The translations under genes were made by a program, and so were the position numbers. Below, in pieces: positions 36,242-45,158 of a stretch of 64,000 nucleotides of DNA (position 1 is the first letter of the stretch; every line of letters begins with the position of its first letter). A model generated the notes under the pieces. That model ran no database searches. It was not told the origin of the DNA and was given only the letters and a program-made list of their open reading frames with translations. The stretch lies in contig NZ_VXCA01000035.1 in NCBI RefSeq assembly GCF_011369485.1, forward strand, positions 2,202 through 66,201. Direction: 5' to 3'. Origin of the DNA: Pseudomonas atagonensis. GTDB lineage: Bacteria; Pseudomonadota; Gammaproteobacteria; Pseudomonadales; Pseudomonadaceae.

Positions 36242-36275
36242 AAAAATGCCCGTGTCCAAGGACACGGGCATTTTT
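36242..36275. terminator. Bidirectional intrinsic terminator
   Basis: TGCCCGTGTCC (36247-36257) pairs with GGACACGGGCA (36260-36270), with A-run before and T-run after. It ends ppnP and the converging MOSC gene. Confidence 0.92.
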
Positions 36276-36289
36276 CGTTTCAGGGCGGA

Positions 36290-37096
36290 TTATTCGAGGA
36301 TTTCCACCGGCATGCCGACTTCAAGCCGGCCATTGCTGTCGTTGACCAGATTCTGGCCAAACATCGCGCCATCCGCCTCGGCGCGGTATTTCTGCAAGGT
36401 CGCCAGCGGTTCGCGATCCGCGCTGCGTTCACCGGTTTGCGGATCGATGGTGGTGAGAATGCACCGCGAGCACGACTTGACCACGCGGAACTCGACATCA
36501 CCGATACGAATCCGTTTCCAGCCATCCTCGGCGTAGGCCTCGCTGCCTTCGATGACCAGGTTCGGCCGAAAGCGCAGCATTTCCAGTGGTCGACCGACCT
36601 TTTGCGAAAGATCCTGCAGCGACGCTTCGCCAATCAGCAGCAAAGGAAAACCGTCGGCGAATGCCACCTGATCGTCATCCTTGCCGTAACCGGCCTGGGT
36701 AGTCCGCGCGCGATCCAGCGGCACCTGCACCAGACGAGTCGGTTTGCCGATGAACTCGCTGACCCAGCGGGCCGCTTCTTCACCGGCGTCCGGCACACGC
36801 AAGGTGTCGCGCCAGATGGTTACGCCACGCAGGTCGTCGTCACTGCCGGGCAAGGCGACATCGATTGCCGAATGCCCCGGCGCGCTTAGCGTCAGACCGC
36901 CGCTGGCATTCCACAACGCCGACAGCTGGCTCATCTTCGCTTCAGCACGCTGGGTCAAAAAGCGCCCGCTGGCTTCGTCCACCAGCATCCAGCGTCGGTC
37001 GCCATCAAGCCCCAGCTTGTCGAGGTCGACGCTTTGCAGCACGTCGACTTTGCCGGATTTCAACGGGTAACGATAAAGCGCGCTCAGACGCAGCAT
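36290..37096 (-). CDS. MOSC domain protein, YcbX-like
   Basis: A 268-residue protein with a MOSC_N domain (residues about 1-115; LSALYRYPLKSGKVDVLQSV, GLDGDRRWMLVD) and a MOSC domain. The conserved Cys is in FRVVKSCSRCILTTIDPQTG, which is expected to hold the molybdenum cofactor sulfur ligand. YcbX-type proteins reduce N-hydroxylated compounds using Moco. The start ATG at 37096 has a GGGAGC site. Moco synthesis genes (moeA, moaB, mobA) lie 5-8 kb away on the same stretch. Confidence 0.9.
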   Translation of the reverse strand: MLRLSALYRYPLKSGKVDVLQSVDLDKLGLDGDRRWMLVDEASGRFLTQRAEAKMSQLSALWNASGGLTLSAPGHSAIDVALPGSDDDLRGVTIWRDTLRVPDAGEEAARWVSEFIGKPTRLVQVPLDRARTTQAGYGKDDDQVAFADGFPLLLIGEASLQDLSQKVGRPLEMLRFRPNLVIEGSEAYAEDGWKRIRIGDVEFRVVKSCSRCILTTIDPQTGERSADREPLATLQKYRAEADGAMFGQNLVNDSNGRLEVGMPVEILE

Positions 37097-37189
37097 GGCC
37101 AGCTCCCTGGTGGCTAAAAAAAGCCACCCTATACGAGCTTCACCGGCGAATCAAAGGCTGACTGAAGGTCAGGCTTGGACGACACGTTA

Positions 37190-38125
37190 TCAGGCAGGCA
37201 CTTCGTCGAGCATCAGACGCTGGCGTACCACGTCGACCAGTTTGTCCGGCTGGAACTTGGAGAGGAAGTTGTCGCAACCGACCTTCTTCACCATCGAATC
37301 GTTGAAACTGCCAGAAAGCGAAGTGTGCAACACCACGTACAAACCACGCAGGCGCGGGTCGTTGCGGATTTCAGTGGTCAGGCGATAACCGTCCATTTCC
37401 GGCATTTCCGCGTCGGTGAACACCATCAGCAGTTTGTCGGTCATGTTCACGCCGGTATCCGCCCAGGCCTTGAGCATGTTCAGAGCCTTCAAGCCGTCGC
37501 TGGCGATGTGCATTTTCACGCCCAGTTGACCGAGGGTGTCACGCAATTGCGACAGCGCTACATTGGAGTCGTCGACCAGCAACACTTCGCGGCCACGGGC
37601 GCGCTCCAGCACCGGATCGTCGAGTTTTTCGCGCGAGACCTTGGCGTTGTACGGCACGATTTCGGCGAGGACTTTTTCCACGTCGATGATTTCCACCAAC
37701 TGATCGTCGACCTTGCTGATCGCCGTCAGGTAGTGCTGGCGGCCGGCGCTGGTCGGCGGCGGCAGAATGGCTTCCCAGTTCATGTTGACGATGCGATCCA
37801 CGCCACCGACGAGGAAAGCCTGCACCGAACGGTTGTATTCAGTAACGATGATCGTGCTGTTAGGCCCTGGCACCAGCGGACGCATGCCGATCGCCTGGGA
37901 CAGGTCGATCACCGGCAAGGTCTGGCCGCGCAAGTTGACCACGCCACAAACAAACGGATGACGCTGAGGCATCAGGGTCAGCTTTGGCAGTTGCAAGACT
38001 TCCTGAACCTTGAACACGTTGATCGCGAACAATTGGCGTCCGGCCAGGCGAAACATGAGAATTTCCAGGCGATTCTCACCCACCAGTTGCGTGCGTTGGT
38101 CTACCGTGTCGAGAATGCCGGCCAT
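37190..38125 (-). CDS. cheV: Chemotaxis protein CheV
   Basis: A 311-residue CheW-receiver fusion. The CheW part runs from about residue 20 to 165 (RLAGRQLFAINVFKVQEVLQ, PFVCGVVNLRGQTLPVIDLS). The receiver part runs from about 180 to 305, with VLLVDDSNVALSQLRD and the phospho-acceptor Asp in VFTDAEMPEMDGYRL. The start is placed at 38125 because AGGAG lies eight bases upstream; the in-frame ATG at 38158 lacks such a site. A sigma-28 promoter is seen at 38168-38194. Confidence 0.94.
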   Translation of the reverse strand: MAGILDTVDQRTQLVGENRLEILMFRLAGRQLFAINVFKVQEVLQLPKLTLMPQRHPFVCGVVNLRGQTLPVIDLSQAIGMRPLVPGPNSTIIVTEYNRSVQAFLVGGVDRIVNMNWEAILPPPTSAGRQHYLTAISKVDDQLVEIIDVEKVLAEIVPYNAKVSREKLDDPVLERARGREVLLVDDSNVALSQLRDTLGQLGVKMHIASDGLKALNMLKAWADTGVNMTDKLLMVFTDAEMPEMDGYRLTTEIRNDPRLRGLYVVLHTSLSGSFNDSMVKKVGCDNFLSKFQPDKLVDVVRQRLMLDEVPA

Positions 38126-38167
38126 CAATGACTCCTGGGCTTGTTCTGATGAATTCACTAAGAGGGT

Positions 38168-38194
38168 TTATCGGCTGCGCATCGCAAATCTTGA
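38168..38194 (-). promoter_or_regulatory. FliA (sigma-28) promoter of cheV
   Basis: On the minus strand TCAAGATT, 11 bases, then GCCGATAA. The sigma-28 consensus is TAAAGTTT-N11-GCCGATAA. The -10 is perfect and the -35 matches at six of eight. It lies 43 bp upstream of the cheV ATG. Confidence 0.82.
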
Positions 38195-38580
38195 TGAGCG
38201 AAAAACTTGCCATCAAAATGCCACATCAGACCATTGATGTCACATTAGCATCATGCTTTACTGAGCCCGTTGTTTCATCTGCTAAAGTCTTTGCGGCGCG
38301 ACCTCGGTTTGCACGGTAGGTTCCCGCGCCTAAGGGATTCCCCTAGTAACAATCAGGCCCAACCTGATATTCGCAATATCCAATAGCCATTAATGTGACG
38401 CCATTCTCATTGCATGAACGGAGTCAGGCTATTGTGTGCGATCGCAGTTCAGTGGAAACCCAACCTCTGGAAAACCTCAGCCTGTGCACCTGCAGCACAT
38501 CTGGGCGCGGTCTCCCGACGATTCACGATCGTCGTCACACACGGCATTCCCTCATCAGACATGACGTTGTGGAGATAAAC
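38195..38580. other. Gap upstream of the pseudo-HPt gene
   Basis: About 385 bases between the cheV promoter and the ATG at 38581. The stretch 38221-38400 is comparatively AT-rich. A 54-codon open frame (38413-38577) has no family resemblance. I see no RNA gene or strong promoter. It probably holds the promoter of the 38581 gene, but I cannot place it. Confidence 0.4.
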
Positions 38581-39051
38581 ATGCCAATCGACCATAAAGA
38601 CTGGGCTCAACGCTTTCCCGAGTTCCTGGTCGAGGCTGAAACGCTCCTGGCCAAGTCCGAAGAATGCCTGAGCCATCTGCAACTGATCAGCAATGACAAG
38701 GACGCCATCGATTGCATGCTCAGCACCCTGCTCAAGCTCGCGAGCAGAGCTGAAGCACTGGCGCTCGAGGCGATTTCCGAGTTTTCCCTGCACATCTACA
38801 GCCTGATCAATGTGACGCAGGATCACCTCGACCTGCACGAGCAGGCACTCGATGCCCTCAAGGATTGCTTCACCTTGATGGCCTGGCAACTGGAGCTGGT
38901 GGATCAGAAAACCGGGCAACTGAGCCTGGACGGTAGCGAGCAGACCTCGCTAATCGAAGCCCTTGCCTTTCAGGTGGGTCAGAGCCAGTTTCAACGACCG
39001 CTGACGAGCAAACGTTTGCCCCCTTTATCCTATTCGGAACGGCAGGCCTGA
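38581..39051 (+). CDS. HPt-like helical protein lacking the phospho-histidine
   Basis: A 156-residue all-helical protein. The segment FLVEAETLLAKSEECLSHLQ and the following helix line up with HPt/CheA-P1 helices: the second helix IDCMLSTLLKLASRAEALAL, then EAISEFSLHIYSLIN, sits where HPt domains have a (F/L)RAAHTLKGSAG-type stretch. Here the His position is Leu, and Lys-Gly are replaced. So the fold may be kept while phospho-transfer is lost. This alignment is my own reading and needs structure prediction. The ATG at 38581 is preceded by GGAG and begins MPIDHKDWAQRFPEFLVEAE. A narX-like kinase and a LuxR regulator follow after a 467-bp gap. Confidence 0.6.
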   Translation: MPIDHKDWAQRFPEFLVEAETLLAKSEECLSHLQLISNDKDAIDCMLSTLLKLASRAEALALEAISEFSLHIYSLINVTQDHLDLHEQALDALKDCFTLMAWQLELVDQKTGQLSLDGSEQTSLIEALAFQVGQSQFQRPLTSKRLPPLSYSERQA

Positions 39052-39518
39052 TCCGCACAACGTGCCGATCGCACGCTCATGACTCAATAATTGAATGTCG
39101 TTATTGAATAGTTCATACCTGCCAACGACAAGTCGAATTAAATAATCACTCCTGACAGCAACGGATATTTTTCGTTGGCCTCAGGGTTTTCCTGTGCGCA
39201 AAGAACTCAACTTCTGAATACAACAATTCGAGTTTTTTCCATTATGGAACTGGAGTCCAATAAGTCAGTTTTCCTGACCTGTTGGACATATATGGCGAAC
39301 GCGACCAACGGTATCTTAAGTGGTATTATGCCGCCCGTTAGTTGCCTTCTAGTTAATGGCACAGTGATTTCAGCGAAGGGATCCAGCGAAGTTGGCGGTC
39401 AAATACCGTTCACTGAACCTTTTTGAATTCAATAAGATAATTGACAGCAATTCCAGACAGAGACCCGCCAGCCAACGGCCGGTCTACCCGCAGCGAACAT
39501 CCATTGGCTCCATCCGTT
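39052..39518. other. AT-rich gap before the NarX-like pair
   Basis: The interval 39060-39430 is markedly richer in A and T than its neighbours. It holds repeated ATTGAAT and TTATTGAATAG motifs near 39085-39110. An 83-codon frame (39175-39426) is present but has no family features. I see no RNA gene. It probably carries the promoter of the kinase gene and may bind an H-NS-type protein such as MvaT. Confidence 0.4.
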
Positions 39519-40412
39519 ATGTACGCCAGCCTCAAGTCAATCACCACATGGCCACCCTCCCGGGAAAACGCTCGCCGGTTCACACTCATCCTGTGTGTGG
39601 CAGCGTCACTTGGCAGCCTGCTGACCTATGGCTTTTCCACGCGTCTTTGTCTGGGCCTGCTGTTGCTCAATCTCGCCGCGACTGCGTGCGTGTGGGTGCA
39701 ATATCGACTGTCGCGCAAGTCGATCAAATTCCAGCCTCAGGAGCTGGCTGACCGTTTACTCGAAGTTCAGGAAAACGAGCGCCATCGCCTCAGCCGAGAA
39801 CTGCACGATGACATCGGCCAACTGCTCACCGCCGCCAAACTTCAGAGCGAGTGGCTCAAGCGTCGAATGCCGCAGGATCTGCAGGAACAATGCACGGCGC
39901 TCTGCGACACGCTAGAAGAAACCCTCAATAAAGTGCGCGACGTCTCGGCCATTCTCAATCCACGCCAACTGACCAGTCTGGGTCTGGAAGCAAGTCTGCG
40001 TGCGCATTTGCTCAAAACGTTGACCAACACGAATGTGCACTGGAGCCTGGATTGCCAGCAGCGCCTTAACGGTTTGCCGGAAGAAATGGCGGTTGCCGCG
40101 TTTCGCATCACTCAGGAAGCGGTCACTAATATCCTGCGACACGCACAGGCGAAAAACCTGCTGATTCGTGTCCAGCGCCTGCCGCAAGGCTTGACGCTGT
40201 TGATCAGCGATGACGGTCAGGGGTTCGCCCCGGCGGCCAACCCGGGCCGCGAAGGACAACGGGGCATGGCCGGAATGGCCGAACGGATAGAGCAATTGGG
40301 CGGCACCCTGAGCGTCAGCAGCGAGCCGGGCAAAGGCACTCAAATCGAAGCACTTTTCCCCTGGGCGCCCCGTGCACTCGAGCGGGCCAGTACGAATAAG
40401 GTTATGCGTTGA
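39519..40412 (+). CDS. Sensor histidine kinase, NarX/DegS class (HisKA_3)
   Basis: A 297-residue kinase. Two membrane helices lie at about residues 22-40 and 43-62, with almost no periplasmic loop. The HisKA_3 box RHRLSRELHDDIGQLLTAAK places the phospho-acceptor at H96. The ATPase domain contains FRITQEAVTNILRHAQAKN and SDDGQGFAPAA. It should sense membrane or cytoplasmic cues. The ATG at 39519 begins MYASLKSITTWPP; a start at 39441 would only add low-complexity residues. The stop overlaps the regulator start (TTGA). Confidence 0.9.
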   Translation: MYASLKSITTWPPSRENARRFTLILCVAASLGSLLTYGFSTRLCLGLLLLNLAATACVWVQYRLSRKSIKFQPQELADRLLEVQENERHRLSRELHDDIGQLLTAAKLQSEWLKRRMPQDLQEQCTALCDTLEETLNKVRDVSAILNPRQLTSLGLEASLRAHLLKTLTNTNVHWSLDCQQRLNGLPEEMAVAAFRITQEAVTNILRHAQAKNLLIRVQRLPQGLTLLISDDGQGFAPAANPGREGQRGMAGMAERIEQLGGTLSVSSEPGKGTQIEALFPWAPRALERASTNKVMR

Positions 40413-41068
40413 CTTGTAACTTACTTCTGGTGGATGACCACTCGCTGATCAGGGCCGGCGTGCGCGCTCTGGTGCTGGATATTCCAGGTTACGCCGTTGT
40501 CGGCGAGGCCAATGACGGCTCGCAGCTGCTCGAAATGGTCGAGCAACTGAATCCGGATATCGTCCTGCTGGATATTTCCATGAAAGAAACCGGCGGCCTC
40601 GAAGCCCTGCAGCGCCTCAAACGCGTGCGCCCGCAAAGCAAAGTGCTGATCCTTTCGATGCACACCGATCCGGCGTTGATCATGCAGGCGCTGGAATCCG
40701 GCGCCCATGGTTACCTGCTCAAGGACACCACGGCCACGGAACTTGAACATGCTCTGGAAGCCTTGCGCAACAATGAGCGCTACCTCAGCCCGGCCATCGC
40801 CCACACGGTGATCAACCAGGCGCTGATCCGCAATCAGAAGCAACAACCGGAAGTTGCCGAATCGCACAATCTGACCGCGCGTCAGCTGGAAATCCTGCGC
40901 CTGATCGTGCGCGGCAAGTCCACCCGGGAAATCGCCAACGGCCTGGGCCTGAGCATCAAAACGGTTGAAACCCACCGCTCGCAGATCATGAAGCGTCTGC
41001 AAATCTACGACGTGGCGGGCCTGGTGCTGTTTGCCGTGCGCGAGCAGATCATCAGTCTGGACGACTGA
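40409..41068 (+). CDS. LuxR/NarL-family response regulator
   Basis: A 219-residue regulator. The receiver has VDDHSLIRAGV, the phospho-acceptor D55 in DIVLLDISMK, and KDTTATELEHAL. The LuxR helix-turn-helix is in LTARQLEILRLIVRGKSTRE and GLSIKTVETHRSQIMKRLQI. Translation starts at a TTG at 40409 that overlaps the kinase stop by four bases; no ATG is in reach, so translation is coupled. Targets are unknown. Confidence 0.92.
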   Translation: MTCNLLLVDDHSLIRAGVRALVLDIPGYAVVGEANDGSQLLEMVEQLNPDIVLLDISMKETGGLEALQRLKRVRPQSKVLILSMHTDPALIMQALESGAHGYLLKDTTATELEHALEALRNNERYLSPAIAHTVINQALIRNQKQQPEVAESHNLTARQLEILRLIVRGKSTREIANGLGLSIKTVETHRSQIMKRLQIYDVAGLVLFAVREQIISLDD

Positions 41069-41969
41069 CTGGCGGCTTGCCGCTCAACAAAGGCGAGTTC
41101 GTCGGCAGGTGCACCTGCAATGCCGCTGGCAGCGCTTCAAAACGCATGCTATCGCCCTCCAGCGGCTCGCCATCGAGGTTGATATAAAGACCCTCGGACG
41201 CCTTGATCTCAACCCACGGCAACCGCGCCCGGACAAACATATTGTCGAGCCCGAAGCCGTCACTGAGCAGGGTTTTCAATGTGCCAACCAGCTCCTGTGG
41301 CGCCGGCAGGATACTGATGTCCAGCAAGCCGTCATCGACCGTCGCCTGCGGACATAACTCGTGACCGCCGCCAGCCTGCCGGCCATTGCCGATTCCCAGC
41401 GCCAGCAACTCACCACTCCAGTGGAAGTCAGGCCCCTGCAGTTCGCCATAAGCGGCATGCAACTCACTGAAGCGGGAAAGCCCGGTAAACAGATAGGCCG
41501 CTCCGCCGAGGACCTTTTTCAGATCTTCCGACGTATTGGCCGTCACCTGGCTGCCGAAACCACCAGTGGCCATATTCAGGAAGATCTGCCCGCCCACTGC
41601 GCCCAAATCTATGTGACTGGGTGTTACGTCGAGCAGGTCGAGCGCTTCGGCAGGTTCCAGAGGAATTCCCGCCGCGCGGGAAAAATCGTTGGCGGTTCCC
41701 AGTGGCAGCAACACCAGACTGGCCTTGCGAGGGTGCCCGGCAAGTGCTTCGGCGATGTCACGTAATGTTCCGTCGCCGCCCCCGGCAATGATCTTCGTGA
41801 ACCCGTCGGCCAACGCTTCCTCAACCAGGCGCTGGGCGTCGCCGGCCTCCCAGGTCAGGCGTACCGCCAGCTCCCACCCTTGCTCGCGCTTGCTTTCGAC
41901 AGCGGCACGAACCGCCTCATTGAGTGCTTGCTTGCCATGCAAAATCAATAGCGCCTTGCGCTCACTCAT
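41052..41969 (-). CDS. yegS: Lipid kinase YegS-like (diacylglycerol kinase catalytic domain)
   Basis: A 305-residue DAGK-family kinase. The ATP-binding segment is AGGGDGTLRDIAEALAG and the substrate segment is LGTANDFSRAAGIPLEP. The start at 41969 gives MSERKALLILHGKQALN; 26 further in-frame upstream residues are unlikely. The 3' end overlaps the convergent regulator gene by 17 bases. YegS phosphorylates phosphatidylglycerol in E. coli; the substrate here is assumed from family. Confidence 0.9.
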   Translation of the reverse strand: MSERKALLILHGKQALNEAVRAAVESKREQGWELAVRLTWEAGDAQRLVEEALADGFTKIIAGGGDGTLRDIAEALAGHPRKASLVLLPLGTANDFSRAAGIPLEPAEALDLLDVTPSHIDLGAVGGQIFLNMATGGFGSQVTANTSEDLKKVLGGAAYLFTGLSRFSELHAAYGELQGPDFHWSGELLALGIGNGRQAGGGHELCPQATVDDGLLDISILPAPQELVGTLKTLLSDGFGLDNMFVRARLPWVEIKASEGLYINLDGEPLEGDSMRFEALPAALQVHLPTNSPLLSGKPPVSRPD

Positions 41970-42286
41970 TGCGGTTGACTCCCATAGTTGAATCGGTACG
42001 GGACATCTTGACCGCTGAGCGACGCAAAAAAGCCGTAGCAATGGCATTTATTTCAAGCGCCCGATCACGGCGTCCTACACAACGGTATTTTTTCTTACAA
42101 GATATGCGGAAACGGCTTAATTGACCCGGCTCAGTGATTGGGTCACCGTGTGCAGGCGGTATCAATTTTCAATCTGACAACACAAGGATGTGCATGTAAT
42201 GAGTGGATACGCCTTCGGGTTTCTCACCCGTTTGAATGATGGAACCAACCACAGGCGCAGTTGGGGAGCAGTGGACGGACCTTTCC
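41970..42286. other. Gap between the lipid kinase and a small membrane protein gene
   Basis: About 317 bases. A 33-codon frame (42199-42300) with AAGGA upstream is possible but has no recognisable family. I see no clear RNA gene or terminator. It must hold the divergent promoters of the lipid kinase and the small protein. Confidence 0.35.
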
Positions 42287-42595
42287 ATGCGAAGCCATGA
42301 AGCCAGAGTTTCGGTGAATCCGATTGCCCCTGTCGCCGACAGTCGTGCCCGGCAAAAGACCGATTTCAAGAGCAGCCACAAAACCACTGGAGCCGCTGAT
42401 ATGGAACCCCGAGTCATCGAACTGGAGACCCATCTCCAATACATTCGCCGTGACATGGACGAAGTCAAAGCAGACCTTAAATCGATCAAGCATCGGCTTG
42501 CCTACTCTGCGGGCGCCACGGCGGTAATACTGTGTTTGCTTGGCTGGGTAGCCAACAGCCGCTTCGAGCAACTGGTGACATTGATCAGCCACTAA
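42287..42595 (+). CDS. Small coiled-coil protein with one C-terminal membrane helix
   Basis: A protein of up to 102 residues. The last 64 residues are MEPRVIELETHLQYIRRDMD, then EVKADLKSIKHRL, then a membrane helix of about 18 residues (AGATAVILCLLGWVAN) and a short tail. A heptad-rich helix followed by one membrane span resembles XhlA-type phage/haemolysin-accessory proteins, but no other phage genes are near. The start is uncertain: 42236, 42287 and 42401 are all in frame, and the last has GGAG upstream. The N-terminal 38 residues from 42287 are polar and low-complexity. Function unknown. Confidence 0.5.
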   Translation: MRSHEARVSVNPIAPVADSRARQKTDFKSSHKTTGAADMEPRVIELETHLQYIRRDMDEVKADLKSIKHRLAYSAGATAVILCLLGWVANSRFEQLVTLISH

Positions 42596-42647
42596 TCAAA
42601 TGAATGCAGGCGCCGGCCAACAAGCCGACACCTGCGCTGCAGGCCGC

Positions 42648-43874
42648 TCAACCCAAAAGATCACTCAAGGGAATGAACAGTACTTCGTCTCCTTCGACCA
42701 AGGTGCGGCCCTCCTGCACTTCAACCAACCCGTCAGCCCAGGCGGCACTGCGCAGAACGCCCGAACTCTGGTTTCCGTAAATGGTTGCTCTCCCGCTATC
42801 CAGGCGCCCCCGCAGGTATTCGCGCCGATTGCCGGCCTGAGGCCAATCAAACCCGGCGGGTACCGGAAACTTCAGTGGCTCGCCATCCTGCACACCCTGA
42901 CGCCGCAACAGATACGGCCGCGTCAGCAAGGCAAAGGTCACCAGCGTCGAAGCCGGGTTACCTGGGAGCCCGATCACCGGGACATTGCGAAAATGACCGA
43001 ACGTCAGTGGCTTGCCGGGTTTGATCGCCAGTTTCCAAAGCGCTAGCTCGCCCTCCTCGCGCAAGGCAATACCGAGAAAGTCAGCTTCACCCACCGACAC
43101 GCCCCCGGTCGAAAGGATCAGATCCACATCCTGCAATTCGCCCAGGCGCAGACGCGTGGTGTCCAGATCATCCGGGAGAATCCCGGCATCCACGACCTCG
43201 CACCCCATGCGCTGCAACCAACTGCACAGCACCACCCGATTGCTGTTGTAGATCTGTCCCGGCCCCAGTGCCTGACCCGGTTCCACCAACTCATCGCCGG
43301 TCGACAGAACGGCCACCCGGACCTTGCGCACCACCTCAAGCCCGGCACACCCCAACGACGCCGCCAGCCCCAGCTCGATAGGGCCCAATCGGGTTCCAGC
43401 GCGCAGAATCAATTCACCGACGGTCGTTTCCTGGCCTTGCGGGCGAATGTTCTGCCCCCGCGACATGGTCTCGATGAAGCGCACACGCTGATCCGGAAGA
43501 ACTTTGGCGTTTTCCTGCATCTCTACACAATCGGCCCCCGCTGGCACTGGCGCGCCGGTGAAGATCCGCGCACAAGTTCCCGGCTGCAACGCCTGCGGAG
43601 CCTGACCGGCGAAAACCTTTTGGCTGACCAACAGCGGCTCGCCCGTCCAGTCGGAGAGGTTCAAGGCGTAGCCATCCATGGCACTGTTGGGCCATGGAGG
43701 CAGGTCGAGTGTCGAAATCAGATCCTCGGCCAGTACCCGTCCCTGTGCTTGCGCCAGCGGCAAAAATTCACGCTCGACAATGGGCGACGCCTCAGCCATT
43801 TCCAGCAGACGTGCCAATGCCACTTCAACGGGCATCAGGCTGCCTGTCTTGCCCGGCTTAGCCGCGGGATTCAC
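42648..43874 (-). CDS. moeA: Molybdopterin molybdenumtransferase MoeA
   Basis: A 408-residue MoeA that inserts molybdate into adenylyl-molybdopterin. Domain signs include the N-terminal LPPWPNSAMDGYAL, the mid FTGAPVPAGADCVEMQENA, the catalytic-region STGDELVEPGQALGPGQIYN, and LSTGGVSVGEADF and GLPGNPASTLVTFALL near the C-terminal third. The start is a GTG at 43874, which lies inside moaB by 17 bases. The MPVEVALARLLEMAEA segment is conserved 13 residues in. It follows moaB and is probably cotranscribed with it. Confidence 0.95.
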   Translation of the reverse strand: MNPAAKPGKTGSLMPVEVALARLLEMAEASPIVEREFLPLAQAQGRVLAEDLISTLDLPPWPNSAMDGYALNLSDWTGEPLLVSQKVFAGQAPQALQPGTCARIFTGAPVPAGADCVEMQENAKVLPDQRVRFIETMSRGQNIRPQGQETTVGELILRAGTRLGPIELGLAASLGCAGLEVVRKVRVAVLSTGDELVEPGQALGPGQIYNSNRVVLCSWLQRMGCEVVDAGILPDDLDTTRLRLGELQDVDLILSTGGVSVGEADFLGIALREEGELALWKLAIKPGKPLTFGHFRNVPVIGLPGNPASTLVTFALLTRPYLLRRQGVQDGEPLKFPVPAGFDWPQAGNRREYLRGRLDSGRATIYGNQSSGVLRSAAWADGLVEVQEGRTLVEGDEVLFIPLSDLLG

Positions 43875-44397
43875 AAGGCGCCGCCTGTTTCAGGTGAGTC
43901 ACGAAATTGCACGGGCGGTGCCGCGAATCCAGTTGTTCGGCCAGGATGCCATCCCAACCGGTGCGCACAGCATTGGTCGAACCTGGCAGGCAGCAGACCA
44001 ATGTGCCATTGGCCAACCCGGCCAGCGCCCGGGATTGCACGGTCGAGGTGCCGATATCGGCGACCGAAATCTGCCGGAACAACTCACCAAAACCGTCAAC
44101 CTGCTTGTCGAGCAGGCAGGCCACAGCTTCCGGAGTGCTGTCGCGACCCGTGAAGCCGGTGCCACCGGTGATCAGCACGACTTGCACGACATCATCGGCA
44201 ATCCAGTTGGCGACTTGCGCGCGGATTTTATAGAGGTCATCTTTGAGCAGAACCCGCTCCGCCAGATTGTGTCCGGCCGCCGTCAGACGGTCGACAAACA
44301 CTTGTCCGGAGGTGTCGGTTTCCAGGGTTCGGGTATCGCTGACCGTCAACACTGCAATGTTGAGCGGTGCGAAAGGTATATCAGCCTTGGCTTTCAT
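43858..44397 (-). CDS. moaB: Molybdenum cofactor biosynthesis protein MoaB
   Basis: A 179-residue MoaB/MogA-fold protein that adenylylates molybdopterin. Family motifs are VLTVSDTRTLETDTSGQVFV at the start, VLITGGTGFTGRDSTPEAV in the middle and GLANGTLVCCLPGSTNAVRT near the C-terminus. It is divergent from mobA across an 80-bp gap and overlaps moeA at its 3' end. Confidence 0.95.
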   Translation of the reverse strand: MKAKADIPFAPLNIAVLTVSDTRTLETDTSGQVFVDRLTAAGHNLAERVLLKDDLYKIRAQVANWIADDVVQVVLITGGTGFTGRDSTPEAVACLLDKQVDGFGELFRQISVADIGTSTVQSRALAGLANGTLVCCLPGSTNAVRTGWDGILAEQLDSRHRPCNFVTHLKQAAPCESRG

Positions 44398-44477
44398 AGG
44401 CTCGTCCAGTTGTAGGAGAAACAGCCCGGTGTTATATCACAGCGCCCCCATTTTTCGCCGCCCTCTGGAGAACCGCC

Positions 44478-45080
44478 ATGACCACAAATACGCCATTGCC
44501 GCCCTGCTCGGTTCTGTTATTGGCGGGCGGACGCGGACAGCGCATGGGCGGTCAGGACAAAGGCCTGATTGAATGGCTGGGCGAGCCGTTGATCGCGCAT
44601 TTGCAGCGCAAGACACGTCCACTGACCGATGACCTGATCATTTCCTGCAACCGCAATCAGGAGCGTTACGCGCCGTACGCCGACCAGTTAGTGGTGGACG
44701 ACCAGGACGATTTTCCGGGGCCATTGGCCGGCATTCGTGCAGGCCTGAAAGCCGCGCGCCATTCGCACCTGCTGGTGTTGCCGTGTGATGTCCCGCGAAT
44801 CGACGCGGCCCTGCTGCAAAGCATGCGCGAGACCGCCAATCAGCAACCTGAAAAACCTTTAATGTTGCGTCATGACGAGCATTGGGAACCGTTGCTCTGC
44901 GTGATTCCGACGGCCCTTTCAGCCGCTTTCGAAGATGCCTGGAATGCCGGTGAACGCAGCCCTGGCCGGGTCATGCGCAGCCTTGGCGCGACTGCCCTGC
45001 AATGCCCGGACAACGACCCGCGACTGGCCAACCTGAACACCCCCGAACTGTTAAATTCGCACAACACTGTGTCAGACTGA
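44478..45080 (+). CDS. mobA: Molybdenum cofactor guanylyltransferase MobA
   Basis: A 200-residue nucleotidyltransferase that links GMP to molybdopterin to make bis-MGD for nitrate-reductase-type enzymes. The nucleotide loop LLAGGRGQRMGGQDKGLIEW and the PCDVPRIDAALLQSM segment are visible. CTGGAG precedes the ATG. It completes the Moco tail-end set with moaB and moeA. Confidence 0.95.
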   Translation: MTTNTPLPPCSVLLLAGGRGQRMGGQDKGLIEWLGEPLIAHLQRKTRPLTDDLIISCNRNQERYAPYADQLVVDDQDDFPGPLAGIRAGLKAARHSHLLVLPCDVPRIDAALLQSMRETANQQPEKPLMLRHDEHWEPLLCVIPTALSAAFEDAWNAGERSPGRVMRSLGATALQCPDNDPRLANLNTPELLNSHNTVSD

Positions 45081-45158
45081 CAGCATTCAAGGAACTCTCG
45101 TGACTTGTATACGTCTCAAGCTCAGTAACCAAAAGAATTCCCATTCGGAGACACACTC

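Noticed and set aside
38413..38577. 54-codon frame upstream of the pseudo-HPt gene
   Set aside because: No motif, and it is not preceded by a clear ribosome site.
39175..39426. 83-codon frame in the AT-rich gap
   Set aside because: No family resemblance, no ribosome site, and its composition looks like random AT-rich DNA.
42199..42300. 33-codon frame with AAGGA upstream
   Set aside because: Too short to support, no recognisable sequence, and it overlaps the candidate start of the next gene.
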